This document shows, in pieces, positions 31,038-42,430 of a stretch of 64,000 nucleotides of DNA; position 1 is the first letter of the stretch, and the number at the start of each line of letters is the position of its first letter. The position numbers were made by a program, and so were the translations under genes. The DNA comes from Homarus americanus (Eukaryota; Arthropoda; Malacostraca; Decapoda; Nephropidae): the NCBI RefSeq assembly GCF_018991925.1, contig NW_024737042.1:17193678-17257677 (forward strand), in the 5' to 3' direction. Below the pieces are notes generated by a model. It ran no database searches, was not told the origin of the DNA, and saw only the letters and a program-made list of their open reading frames with translations.

Positions 31038-31930
31038 GCCTCGTGGGCCCAGGTTAGACCAACAGGGGAACTTGGAGTAGCAGTGTGCCCCAGAGGGAAG
31101 GCGCATAGGCCCACTGGCATGTGGACGCGTCCTCGCGCCTACCATCCATTGCCCCGCTGCCTTGTTGATTAACCTTGGTAGGTATGAGGTTACGGGAGTA
31201 AACCCAGAACGAAAAATCTGCAGTGGAGCCCCACATCAGGCTGACATGCTTACAGAGCTCCAATAAGACCCCAACGGCAGTAAAGGCGAGAGAGGTGACC
31301 ACCATGGGAACCCAACAACTACACCGGCGGACAAAGGTAATACATGATAGACAGGCTACAAAGGCAAAACCCAGCAAACAGGGCTATCAGTAGTCCATTG
31401 CAACTCTCCATCTCCTAAATCGTTACAACACTTGCACCACTCGATCAGGAAAAGGAAGAGCCAAGATGTGTGGTTGCAGCTTGCGCTCCTTCCTCACCAC
31501 ATAAATACAGTAAACTGACGTGCAGCCATCATCCAGCTCACCATTCTTCTCATCATCATCAAAACACATATACCCCCATAAGTCCAATGACGATGGAGGA
31601 CTGGCGAAGGGAACAGGAAGAGATGAGTGACGGGAGTTTCTAGTCACAACTCTATACATTGGCGGCACAGATAAGATGGTCATTTATACACTGTGATCTA
31701 CTGTAGGCAGCAGTGCAATCCGGTCCTGCCTGTGCAACTGAGCAGCCTTTTCGAGAAGCCACTCTGCTCACCCCACATGGGAAGGGGGCTAGAAAAGGTG
31801 CCCTAAACATAGCCTGCCTCAAAAAAACAACCTGACTGGGCAACCACACCCCGTAAGGTCATCCTCATGCAGTCCAAAACACAACCAAAACCACAGATAA
31901 AAAACAAAAACAAATTATACAACCTCTTAT

Positions 31931-32645
31931 GGATGCAGCATGGAATGTCAGGACCCTTCTGGATACTGGCACAAATGAGCGTCCTGAAAGAAGAACCGCC
32001 CTTGTGGCAAAAGAGTTGGCTAGCTATATCATCGACATAGCAACCCATTAGTGAGTCCCGGCTCCCAGACTAGGGTCAACTCACAGAACGGGGATCTGGC
32101 TATACCTTCTTTTGGAAGGATAAGCCTGCTGCGGAGAAAACTGCATTTATAGAGTTGGCTTTGCCATCCGCCAATGCATCCTCCACAGGCTAACTGAAAT
32201 GTCCATCGGGATCAGCGAGCGCCACATGCCACTCGGAGTCCCACTGAATCACTCACGTCATGCCTTTTTCATCAGTGCATACTCCCCAACACTGGATGCA
32301 AAGGATGACATCAAGGAGGCCTTTTACGCCGACCTTAACAGAGTGCTAACCTCTATCCCCAGAGAAGATAAGGTTGTGCTCCTTGGTGACTTCAATGCCA
32401 GAGTTGGCAGAGATGCTAACATTTGGCAGGGACCCATAGGGAGAAATGGACTAGGCAAGTGTAATCCCAACCGCCTACTTCTCCTCAGCAAGCGTGCTGC
32501 ACACGACTTCACCAACACCTTGTTTAGGAAGGCCGACAAGATCAAGGGTTCATGGCAACACCCACTATCCAAACAATGGCATCTCATTAACTACGTCGTT
32601 GTCTGAGAAAGGGATCGCCGAGATATCCTCATTACCCATGCCATG
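31931..32645 (+). pseudogene. LINE endonuclease domain (31-34 kb element)
   Basis: Starts with AAWNVRTLLDTG, the asparagine motif of APE-type endonucleases. It is broken by stops at about 32050-32200, then continues in the frame 32199-32606. There it shows FISAYSPTL, the metal-binding and catalytic KVVLLGDFNARVGRD, and the closing WHLINYVVV that corresponds to the usual HLIDYV. The Asp in that last motif is Asn here, another sign of decay. Confidence 0.8.
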
Positions 32646-32649
32646 CGTG

Positions 32650-33644
32650 GCTAAAGGCATCCTTCAGCACTGGGAAGAGCACTACCATTCACTGCTCAAC
32701 CGAAACACAGATGTGGATGTCCTGACTACCCAGCAGGTCCCGCAGCATCCAGAGCTGACCCACCTCAGGTATCCTCCATTCCTGGATGAGGTAGCTTCTG
32801 CCATCAAACAGATGAAAAATAACATAGCCTCACGGCCTGACGGACTCTCAGCCGAAGTGTATAAAGCAGGAGGACCTCTGCTTACCAGCCGTCTCCACTC
32901 TCTCCTGGAGAGTATATGGGAAAAGGAGGAAATCCCCCAAGCTCTTAAAGACTCCTCCACCGTCAATATTTATAAGAACAAGGGATACCTGTCAGACTGT
33001 GGCAAATACCGCGGGATTTCGCTGCTGTCCATAGCTGGCAAGATTATCACCCGAGTCCTCCCAAACAGTCTTCTTCCTACGGCGGAAAACTTCCTCCCAG
33101 AATCTCAATGTGGCTTTAGACCAGCAGGTGGCACCACTGACATGATCTTTGCTGCCCATCAGATACCGAAAAAGCGCAGAGAACAGTTCCGTGACCGTGC
33201 ATGGCTTATGTCGACCAAACCAAGGCCTTCGACTCAGTCAACAGGGAAGGCTTCTGGTGGACCCTCAGCCGTTTTGACTGCCCACCAAAATTCATCACCA
33301 TTGTGAGGTATCTCCACGATGGCATGAGCGGCAGTGTCCTACACAATGGCACTCCGTCTGAGTTCTTTCCCATCCAAACGGGGGTTAAACAAGGGCGTGG
33401 ACTGGCACCAACTCTATTTTCAATTTTCTTGGCTGCCTTCCTTATTCGTGCCAATGCCAATTTATCCAACTGGGTGGACATCGAGTACCAGATGAAGTGT
33501 CTTTTCAACATAAGACGACTCCAGGCAAGAACAAATGTGTCGGCAGCTTCCATTATTGAATTTCTGTATGCAAACAACCTCACCCTTGTCGCTCACACTG
33601 ATCCTGAACACCTACGCAGATGCGTATGCACACTTTGCCCTTGA
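32650..33644 (+). pseudogene. Reverse transcriptase domain (31-34 kb element)
   Basis: Pre-RT and fingers are in frame 32494-33306 (VNIYKNKGYLSDCGKYRGISLLS, then QCGFRPAGGTTDMIFAAHQ). A frameshift near 33190 moves to frame 33201-33644, with motif A AYVDQTKAFDSVNREG and motif B GVKQGRGLAPTLFSIFL. The catalytic box is FLYANNLTL (about 33558-33585): the expected ADD has become ANN, so both catalytic aspartates are lost. This copy could not have RT activity even if its frames were intact. Confidence 0.85.
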
Positions 33645-33649
33645 GGTGA

Positions 33650-34480
33650 ATGTATGTAAGACTCAAATTCTCTTTCAGCCTGCCCCTGGTTCATCCACAC
33701 CTCCATAGTCCAACCAGCCCAATGGTACTACTCTCTAATGTTACCCACTTTCGGTATTTTGGTTCCCACCTGTCCACCATCGCGGACATCGATGAAGAGA
33801 TTCTCCATCGGATCAGATGTGCATCTCAAGCCCTTGGCAGACTCCGAAACAGTGTCTTCAGCTGTAGGAAGCTGAATTTATCTACAAAGTTACACGTACC
33901 CTGTATATCGATCAGTGGTCCTCCCCACTCTGCTGTATGTCAGCGAGACTTGGGACACATACAGGAGGCACATGAAGGCACTTAAAAACTTTCACCAACG
34001 TAGTCTACGTTCAATCCTCTGAGTTCGCTGGGAAGACAAGAGAACAAATGCCAGTATTCTTGCTGACACCAACTGTAGGAGCATTGAGACTATCATTATC
34101 CATGAACAACTACGCTGTACTGGCCCTGTTACCCGCATGGACGACAGTAGACTGCCAAAGCAGTTACTTTACAGTCACGTAACGCTGGCGGGCAACTGAA
34201 AGAGTACAAGGATAGTCTTAAGACATACCTGAAAAAGTGCCAAATCGCGCCCCCCTCGCCTGGGAGACGATTACTCCACACCATAACGCTCGGAGGAGCA
34301 CCACACGAGGTGTCAATACTTTCGAGTTAGCCCGACTGCATAACGAGGCAAACAAGTGCCAACGCCGGAAAGACTCTGCCGCCGCCCCTCGCACCCTAGA
34401 TGTAGCCCCTCATGTGCAACATCTGTGATCGACCCTGCCGGTCACGTATTGTCCTCTTTAGTCACCTCAGAACTCACCAA
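33650..34480 (+). pseudogene. LINE C-terminal region with C2H2 zinc finger
   Basis: Thumb-region pieces such as VTHFRYFGSHLSTIADIDEEILHRIRCASQALGRLR (shown here only as a landmark near 33740-33850) are followed by broken frames. 34237-34428 holds the RRKDSAAAPRT region. A shift then gives CNICDRPC followed by SHLRTHQP at 34410-34477, a C-x2-C-x12-H-x3-H finger. The finger probably helps bind nucleic acid; this is family inference. Confidence 0.72.
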
Positions 34481-34589
34481 CCTTGGTGATATCCTTAATA
34501 ACTCATATCATTGTATCATAGCAGGATGATCGCCATACTCGATTCCGAGTGACAGCAAAGTAGTAGTAATGTGTGTGGTACTCTAGGTT

Positions 34590-34755
34590 ATAAAGTTCAA
34601 GTTGAGGTATGCTAAGTTCTAGTTGTGGTATGCTAAGTTCTAGTTGTGGTATGCTAAGTTCAAGTTGTGGTACGCTACGTTCAAGTTGTGGTACGCTACG
34701 TTCAATTTGTGGTATGCTGAGTTTAAGTTGTGGTACGCTAAGTTCAAGTTGTGGT
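34590..34755. repeat. 21-bp minisatellite truncated by the assembly gap
   Basis: Eight copies of a 21-bp unit, AAGTTCAAGTTGTGGTAYGCT with variants, running straight into the N block. The array is probably longer in the genome. A 21-bp period keeps frames open on both strands (SSSCGML and PQLELSI repeats), so these frames are artefacts. Confidence 0.93.
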
Positions 34756-34855
34756 NNNNNNNNNNNNNNNNNNNNNNNNNNNNNNNNNNNNNNNNNNNNN
34801 NNNNNNNNNNNNNNNNNNNNNNNNNNNNNNNNNNNNNNNNNNNNNNNNNNNNNNN
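34756..34855. other. Assembly gap of exactly 100 N
   Basis: One hundred consecutive Ns, a conventional placeholder for a gap of unknown length. Confidence 0.99.
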
Positions 34856-35225
34856 CTGTGTATGGAAGCCCTGCGCACTTCATCCCAGATATGTCGCTCA
34901 TTAACTCTATCAAGAGTGGGAGGTCTATATATTACTCCTGTGATTAATTTTTCCCTACCGTCGAAAAATTCTATCCAAATCGTTTCTGTATTCCGCTCAG
35001 TTTTTATTTCCTTATTTATTTAACACTTCAGATTATCCCTGACATAGATTGCTACTCTGCCTCCTTTCCTAATCTGCCTATCGGTATGGAATAATTTGTA
35101 ACCTGCAATTTGGTATTCGACAGGTAACTCACGTGAGTCTAGGTTGATCCATGTATCGATTTTTTCGGTACATACCAAGGCCCTAATATCATCCATTTTG
35201 TTTCTCATACTTCTACTTGAACATA
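34856..35225 (-). pseudogene. CR1-like (family A) endonuclease fragment
   Basis: Closely similar to the endonuclease part of ORF2 in the element at 57.6-61.6 kb (its 60060-60440). The minus-strand frame 35208-35020 begins RNKMDDIRALVCTEKID and passes straight to TWINLDSRELP. Six codons that include the catalytic glutamate of the FTETW motif have been deleted in frame. A stop (TTAACAC on plus) then ends the frame at 35020. The left end is cut off by the assembly gap. Confidence 0.9.
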
Positions 35226-35261
35226 CAAATTATTATAGTTTACAGTTGATGGCCCCTGTGT

Positions 35262-35612
35262 GGGCTGGTCATGGAGACACCAGGTGGTGAGGTGTTCACG
35301 TGGTCTAGTAACTCGTCCTTGGGTGTTGATATAAGGGACCTCACGTGGTCATGGAGACATCGGGTGGTGTGGTGTTCATGTGGTGTAGTAACTCATCCTC
35401 GGGTGTTGATGTGAAGAACCTCACGTGGTCATGGAGACATCGGGTGGTGTGGTGTTCATGTGGTGTAGTAACTCATCCTCGGGTGTTGATATGAAGGACC
35501 TCACGTGGTCATAGAGACACCGGGTGGTGTGGTGTTCACGTGGTACAGTGACTCGTCCTCGGGTGTTGATATGAATGACCTCACGTGGTCATGGGGACAC
35601 CGTGTGGTGTGG
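35262..35612. repeat. About 79-bp tandem repeat, 4 to 4.5 copies
   Basis: The unit runs from CACGTGGTCATGGAGACAYC through GGGTGGTGTGGTGTTCAYGTGG to ACTCRTCCTCGGGTGTTGATAT. Starts are at about 35265, 35344, 35423, 35502 and 35581. The middle two copies are nearly identical. Confidence 0.93.
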
Positions 35613-38600
35613 GATGGTGTCACAGTACCTCACTGCGCTGTGATGTTGTGTTATCCCGTAGTCAGGTGCATAGCCGGCCGGCCCTTTGTTGTTCCCAGGG
35701 TGGACGGATTAGCACCTGCTAGTCAGAAGACGGTGGTTAGTTCCCAGGGGTGCTTACTCACTGGTAGGTCGCGGCTTTCACAGGTACTGTCTAGTGCTGA
35801 ATTCACTGGCTTAAACACTATTCATCACTGATCTCACTTTTTTCCGAAACGAATTGTCACTTTTGTTTATGTAGATTATGTAGAATGTGTGTGTGTGTGT
35901 GTGTATGTGTGTGTGTCTGGGTGTGTGTTTGTGTCCCCCCAAAGTAACTCGAGAAGGGATTTTTACCTAACTTGGTAGGATTGATCAACATATGACGAGA
36001 TCTACAGGTGCAAATCATGCTAGAATTGACTAGATATTGTCATGGTAACTGTTCGTGTCATGATAACATATAGTGCTCTTCGGTGGTTTCCATTTTCCAG
36101 CGGTAACTACATTAATTTACAGTATCAGAATCATCAGTTCACTATTTACCCAACCATGTTAACGGTTCGCGGGCAGGGTTTGCGTTCGTCGGATAATGTT
36201 TATTTTGAATATATTTTCTGGCCTTTGATGTGGTATTAATTTCCAAGTTTTGTTTCAAGTTACTGTGAATCGTTCAAGTATGTACAGTACAGTATGTAAG
36301 AAAAGACTCAATAACTTAATTCATTCTTCTTTAATATACTTAACTAAATATTATTAATGTTATTAGGTAAAGGTTCGTTAATCTAATAAAATAAAGCTTC
36401 ATTAGCAGCTATGTAATTCATAGTATGTGTGTAGTGTAAAAGGTTCCCCCGTCTCGTATCACGCTACATCATTAACCTGTATGAAGCTGTATGAAAATTA
36501 TTACAGTGAGTCAGACCTTCATTAACCGCTACGTCATTCTGTACTTTTTACATTCCCACATTATCTTCATGTCACACTTCATGCACTGAGTCACGCTGTA
36601 TGTCGCTGTGTCACGCTACATTGCGGGTTTCTGGTATGACTTAACATTAACATTCACACTGTGACTCTGTATTACACAGTAGAACAAAATTTATGTCCGT
36701 TTAATAATTTGTAACTCGTTATATTGCATTTCGTCTTTACTGTATCACTTTATTATATAATTGACGGAACTAATCGTGCATGAAAATCTATCACCCACTG
36801 TAATACACCATCATGTATTATAAGGTCAGTTACTGGAGCAAGTATCAATCACACAAAATCTTATTATATCACAGTGCATCACACATCCAACATTGTATCT
36901 TGTTACATAACTTACAGTACTGTAAGATAGTTCATCTTGTGCTTTTATAATAATTTACCATATACTGGGTTACGGTACATCGTCAACTGTAACCCCTAAT
37001 AAGGAAAATTATTACCAGTGCGTAGCGAGACATATGTCTTTCCTAAACAGATATTTATAAGATTTTTATCTAAATCACCAGTACTAAAAAAAAGTTGAGA
37101 ACCATGTAAGCGTAATATAATATAAAACTTTTTTTCTTATTTGACGATAATAATTTTTTATGTAAAACTATTCAGAGCAAATGAAAGGTTTTGACTTGTA
37201 AAATTCAAACGATGCAAATTAAAAACTACTAAACCCAAAGCACTTAAACTACAATAAGGATAATTAGGCTTTAAAACTTAACAAGATAATCATCAAGAAT
37301 CTCAAGAAATGGTTGTTTAGCAATAAATCAAACCAAAAAGGAAAACTCAGGTATTGTAGAGTGAAAACTGCCCATTGGGTGTAAAGATGGAGGGCTGTGG
37401 TTGTGATGGGCTTCCTTTTAGAAATGTAGATGGACTCCAGGATTACAAGGTCCGTCCTGGAAGATACAAGTGTTGGTATTTTAAAACCATGGTTGGTTAA
37501 AGGGTTCTGTAGTCCCTTCCTGGATTTACACTAGCATGAAGTATGGTATGACGACACTTGTATTGTATATTAATATGGTACACTGCGCCGTAAGTCAAGT
37601 TCAGGTCCTACCAACTGATAATTCGGGATCTGAAGGCGTCTGACTGCTGCCCTGAAAAGTTTTACGATCGCGACCCGCCAGTCTAGACAGTGAGGAATGG
37701 ATGCCACTCGGACGGAGATAATTGAAGGCCTGGAATCACGGACTAAGAAGAGAGGCACATATTGTGTGTGGGAGGTGGAAAATGGTGTCATTCGTACAGA
37801 AGATGCCAGGAATCGCTGACCAGTGTGTGTCGGGAAAGTGGGGCATGGTGCCATCCGTAGGAAGGTGCCAAGAAAGAGAGACAGGCAGAGAGAGGTGGAA
37901 GATGGCGCCTCCCGGAGAAAAGTGTAACACGCAACGCTGCCCCATACGACTACTGTTTTTTGTACCATGCAAAACCCCACGGAGATTGTGCCGCCAAGAA
38001 CCTGTTTCTAACAAGTCTAATCTCACGGTTTTGAAAGCGTTTAAAATCGAACGATGTTTGCGTAATGATAAGTGCTGAACATGTCGTCTGAGAAAAGCCG
38101 TGAATAGAAATTGGCCAAATAAGTTTAGCTTTTGTTAAACAAAAAAAGGAGAATCTATCGCCCATTTATATAGTGACTTCACCAACGCAGGTTAGTTAAT
38201 TTATTTCTATTAACCAATTCTGCACTCCGAACTCAGTCAATAATTTCCCGTATAATAATAATAATAATATTACACATTACTTAACATAAAATACTTCCAA
38301 AAGAACCATTTGTCTTCCATTTCCATTCTGATCCATGTTTTCCTTTCCTCCCATCTTCTCACCTTTAGTCTGCACATGAGAGGCTCACACTAAACTCACA
38401 TCTACCATGACAACATCTGCCTAATGATGCAGTGAATTAAGGAACCAACGTACTCTCACCCGCCTCATCTTGTGTTTATTGTTCATCTACTGTAGTTCTA
38501 ACTTTTCTTTTTATGTTTATTTTTTTATTGTTATTGTATTTCCTCTTCCACAATACAGTGACCTGGATCCGTGTAATTTTGTTATGTCTTGACACTTGAC

Positions 38601-38829
38601 ATTGACAATAAGTATACCATAATAGGACATTGCGCTTTGTAATCTATTCTATCATTCTTTCACTCCCATTAGATATGTTTCACCTTATGGAATACGTAAA
38701 TTCCTAGTCAGTGTGTACTGTAAATTACTGTCATTGTATTATATGACATTACCACTAGAGAGGACCACCGTTATTACCACTTAAGAGCTGGGATTTCCTC
38801 TTGATCAACAGATGAATGTTAAATACATC
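35613..38829. other. Unassigned intergenic DNA
   Basis: AT-rich over most of its length. A GT-type run lies at 35888-35932. 37770-37930 shows three degenerate units of about 60 bp (GGTGGAAAATGGTGTC / GTGGGGCATGGTGCC / GGTGGAAGATGGCGCC). A short AAT run lies near 38255-38270. No gene or element is supported. Confidence 0.5.
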
Positions 38830-40107
38830 ATATTGTATTAATTGCTGACAAGGTTTTTACACTCAAGTGCTCCAAGTAATGAAAATAATTGTGATTGTGA
38901 TAAGCCAGAGCGGTTATACAGAAATAGGTATAATGAACTATCTAGGAATGTTAAGAAAAATGTAAGGAAAGCAAAGGGAGACTATGAAATCAAAATAGCA
39001 AGAGAATCCAAGGCGAATCCCAAGGGAATTTTCCAGGTATATAGAACAAAGGTCAAGGACAAAGTTGGGCCCTTAAAGTCAGGGAGGGGAGAAGTGATAA
39101 ATGGCAGTGAGAAATATGCAAAGCCCTGAACAGCTACTTCTTATCAGTTTTCACAAAAGAAATTCGCGATAAAATTCCAGAGGTGGAACTTATATTTAAG
39201 GGAAAGGAAGAAGAGAAATTAAAGAATGTCACTATCAGAAAAGAGGATGTTCTTAAGAAGATAAATAAACTAAAGAAAACAAAATCCCAAAGGGCCGGAT
39301 GAAATTTTCCCTCGAGTCTTGAAAGAGTGTAGGGAACAGATTAGCGGACCCCTCGTAAACTTATTTACAAAATCATTAGACACCGGAGTAGTGCCAGACT
39401 TGTGGAAACAGGCAAATGTAGTACCCATATTCAAAAAGGGAGACAGAGCATCAGCGTCAAATTACCGGCCGATCAGTTTGACGTCAGTAGTGGGGAAATT
39501 TCTTGAATCAATTATAGCAGATAACATCCGATCGCATTTAGAGAAAAGCAAATTAATCTACGACTCTCAACATGGGTTTACAAAGGGAAAATCTTGTCTA
39601 ACAAATCTGCTGACGTTTTTTAGAAAAGTCTTCGAGGTAGTAAATAATGAAGAAAATTACGATGTTATTTACTTAGACTTTAGCAAAGCATTTGACAGAG
39701 TACCGCATCAGAGGCTTCTGAGAAAAATTAAGGCTCATGGTATCGAGGGGAAAGTTTTAAATTGGATAAAATCATGGCTCACCGATAGAACGCAGAGGGT
39801 CGGCGTAGATGGTGTTAAATCTGAGTAGGGTCGTGGAACCAGTGGGGTTCCCCAGGGGTCAGTACTAGGCCCACTCTTGTTCATAATCTACATAAACGAT
39901 CTAGATACTGGGATCAGCAGTGACATAAGCAAGTTTGCGGATGACACCAAAATAGGGCGGCAGATTAATTCAGGGCAGGATGCAAATGCTTTACAGGACG
40001 ATCTAAATAAACTGCAGGGGTGGTCTGAAAAATGGCAAATGAAATTCAACACCAACAAGTGCAGCGTACTTAATATTGGAAGAACAAATACTGTCAATGT
40101 ATACAGG
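38830..40107 (+). mobile_element. CR1-like LINE family B, 5' part (interrupted)
   Basis: A plus-strand, 5'-truncated LINE begins in the linker between endonuclease and RT. It is interrupted at about 40108 by a family A element and resumes at 42431. It encodes the same domain order as family A but differs throughout in sequence, so it is a separate family. Confidence 0.87.
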
Positions 40108-40110
40108 TAA
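38842..40110 (+). pseudogene. Reverse transcriptase of family B, N-terminal and central part
   Basis: 38842-39129 is the linker region (RKAKGDYEIKIARESKANPKG). Frameshifts follow near 39117 and 39290. 39319-39828 covers KKGDRASASNYRPISLTS, SQHGFTKGKSCLTNLLTF and motif A YLDFSKAFDRVPHQRLL. A stop (TAG at 39826-39828) falls just before [23 protein letters not shown], and the same frame continues to 40110 with the catalytic KFADDTKIG. The 3' part lies beyond the inserted element. Confidence 0.87.
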
Positions 40111-40795
40111 CTCAGAATCAGAGGATTTTCTCGAGACTATCCAGGACTGTTTTCTAAGTCAACATATAACTGAACCCACACGGGGTAATAATATACTCGA
40201 TTTAGTTCTGTCAAACAGAGAAAACCTCATTAGCAGGGTCGAGGTAGGGAACGAATTTGCAAACAGCGATCACAAAGAAATTAGATTCCAGTTAGACTTT
40301 CAGGGCAGACGTAAGGAAAATTCCACTAAAGTACCAGATTTCAGAAGGGCGAACTTTGACAGTTTAAAGAGGCAGCTGAGAGAGGGGGTGTCGCGCTTGG
40401 CCGTGAACCTGTCAGATGACACGGACCTGATAACGAGATCTGAGATTGCCGAGTTCCACGACAATTTAAATAGTGAGTTACTTAATGCACAAAGGCAGAA
40501 CATACCATACAAAAAACTGACATCAGACAACAATGACCCTAAATGGATTAATAATTATTTAAGGAACATCATTGGCCAAAGGAAGGCTATAGGTAGAAGG
40601 ATAAATCGTGGCGAAATTCACCTCCGGGACTATTATAGGGTATTGGCGAGTAGGTTTAAGACCGAGATAAGGAAAGCAAAGAGGAATAATGAGGTAAGGA
40701 TAGCAAGGGAGGCGAAGACAAACCCAAAGGATTCTACCAAATGTATCAAACTAAAACACGAGAAACGATTGGACCAATACGGTCAGACTCAGTAA
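40108..40795 (+). pseudogene. Family A ORF2: end of endonuclease plus linker
   Basis: Includes the SDHKEIRF motif (Ser-Asp-His of the endonuclease). It also has the CR1-type linker with NDPKWINNYLRNIIGQRKAIGRR and RNNEVRIAREAKTNP. The frame is lost right after NPK through a deletion relative to the 57.6 kb copy. The following 40800-41170 has further frameshifts and an internal deletion around 40905. Confidence 0.88.
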
Positions 40796-41169
40796 CGACG
40801 AGAAATGAGCAATAATTTGAATAAATATTTTTCAACAGTTTTCACCACAAAATCTAAACATGATACCCGAGGCACCAACTCTATTCAGAGATAGTGAAAA
40901 AACCTACTGTCACAAACTAAAGTCCCGATGAGATATTTTGCCAGAGTATTAAAGGAATGTAAGGAAGAGCTTAGTATGCCCTTAGCAAAGTTGTTTAACA
41001 TGTCCTAAAAACAGGTGTAGTACCAGAATCCTGGAGGATAGCGAATGTAATACCGATTTTCAAGAAGGGGGATAGATCACTATCCTCTAACTACCGCCCA
41101 ATCAGTCTAACATCAATAGTAGGCAAATTACTGGAAGCACTCATCTCAAACTCTATTCGAAATCAACTG

Positions 41170-42369
41170 GAGAAGCACAGATTGATCAATGATTCCCAGC
41201 ATGGCTTCATAAGCGGACGCTCTTGCCTAACTAATCTATTAACATTCTTTTCATCAGTTTTCGAATCGGTGGACGAGGGGCACAATTATGTGGTATATCT
41301 CGACTTTAGCAAAGCCTTCGACAGAGTCCCCCACGAAAGACTAATAAGAAAGGTAGAAGCACATGGCATCAAAGGTGACATCCTTAAATGGATTAGGGCG
41401 TGGTTACTGGACAGGAAACAGCGAGTGAGCATTAACGGCACTAAGTCCCATTGGAGCAACGTCACAAGTGGTGTTCCCCAAGGCTCAGTACCTGGACCAT
41501 TATTATTTATTATATACATAAACGACATAGATATCGGCATAGACAGCAACATAAGTAAATTTGCTGATGACACTAAAATAGGACGTGTTATTAAATCTGA
41601 AGAGGACTCGGCAAAACTACAGGAAGATCTAAACAAATTTTTCGAATCGTCTGAAAAATGGCAGATGAAATTCAACGTCGACAAATGTAAAGTACTCAGT
41701 ATAGGAGATGTAAACAGGGAAACCAGATACCAGATGAACAACGATGCCATAGAGAAATCCGACTGCGAGAGAGATTTAGGAGTAATGATAAGTAGGAACC
41801 TTAAACCAAGTAAACAATGTGTTTTTGCTCGTAACAAGGCTAATAAAGTACTTGGGTTCATACAAAGGAGTGTTAGTTACAAGACTAGCGAGGTCATCCT
41901 AAAACTGTATCTTGCTCTTGTGAGACCACACCTGGACTACGCAGTTCAGTTCTGGTCACAGTATTACAGAATGGATATAGAATCCTTGGAAAGAATTCAG
42001 AGGAGAATGACAAGACTAATCCCGGGCATTAGGAACCTTGAATATAGAGACAGGCTAAAGCATCTTAATTTGCACTCCCTCGAGAGACGTAGAGCGAGGG
42101 GCGACCTGATAGAGGTGTATAAGTGGAAGGCTGGGCTAAACAAAGGGGACATTACAAAGGTACTCAAACTATCCAACCAGGAGTGAACTCGTAACAATGG
42201 TTTTAAATTAGATAAATTTAGATTTAGGCGTGAAATCGGTAAACACTGGTTTGGAAACAGAGTAGTGGATGAATGGAACAAGTTACCAAATATCATCATT
42301 AACTCGAATACGCTGAATAGCTTCAAACATAGGTTGGATGCTTATATGAGCAATAGGGGTTGGGTGTAA
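41170..42369 (+). pseudogene. Family A ORF2: reverse transcriptase and C-terminal domain
   Basis: Open from DSQHGFISGRSCLTN (41182) through motif A VYLDFSKAFDRVPHERL, motif [22 protein letters not shown] and the catalytic KFADDTKIG. It continues to the C-terminal region RRARGDLIEVYKWKAG. The frame ends at a TGA (42184-42186), where the 57.6 kb copy has CGA (Arg). This is a single C-to-T change at a CpG, after which the same frame runs on to YMSNRGWV at 42369. One other notable change is G to P beside motif B (SVPGP for SVLGP). Confidence 0.9.
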
Positions 42370-42430
42370 ACGGGACTGCCCAGTATGGGCCAATAGGCCC
42401 GCTGCAGTTTCCTCCTTTCTTATGTTCTTA

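Larger units (their letters stand above)
31050..34480 (+). mobile_element. Decayed endonuclease/RT LINE ending in a C2H2 finger
   Basis: Plus-strand order: 5' leader (about 31050-31930, no clear coding), endonuclease (31930-32640), RT (32650-33640), C-terminal domain (33650-34480). Every part carries frameshifts or stops. A large piece between endonuclease and RT appears lost near 32645, where ITHAMRG-type sequence runs directly into the pre-RT region. The 5' limit is approximate. The group is RTE/Nimb-like by gestalt; exact placement needs a phylogeny. Confidence 0.83.
40108..42430 (+). mobile_element. CR1-like LINE family A copy inserted in family B
   Basis: Starts within the end of the endonuclease domain ([18 protein letters not shown]) and runs to a 3' tail ending TTCTTATGTTCTTA at 42430. 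The family B reading resumes immediately after it, so this is a younger, 5'-truncated insertion. Sequence is very similar to the element at 57.6-61.6 kb on the other strand. No clear target duplication is visible, and some family B sequence appears lost at the junction. Confidence 0.9.

Noticed and set aside
34503..34947. Open frames spanning the N block
   Set aside because: They depend on translating 100 Ns and a 21-bp repeat; no real coding evidence.
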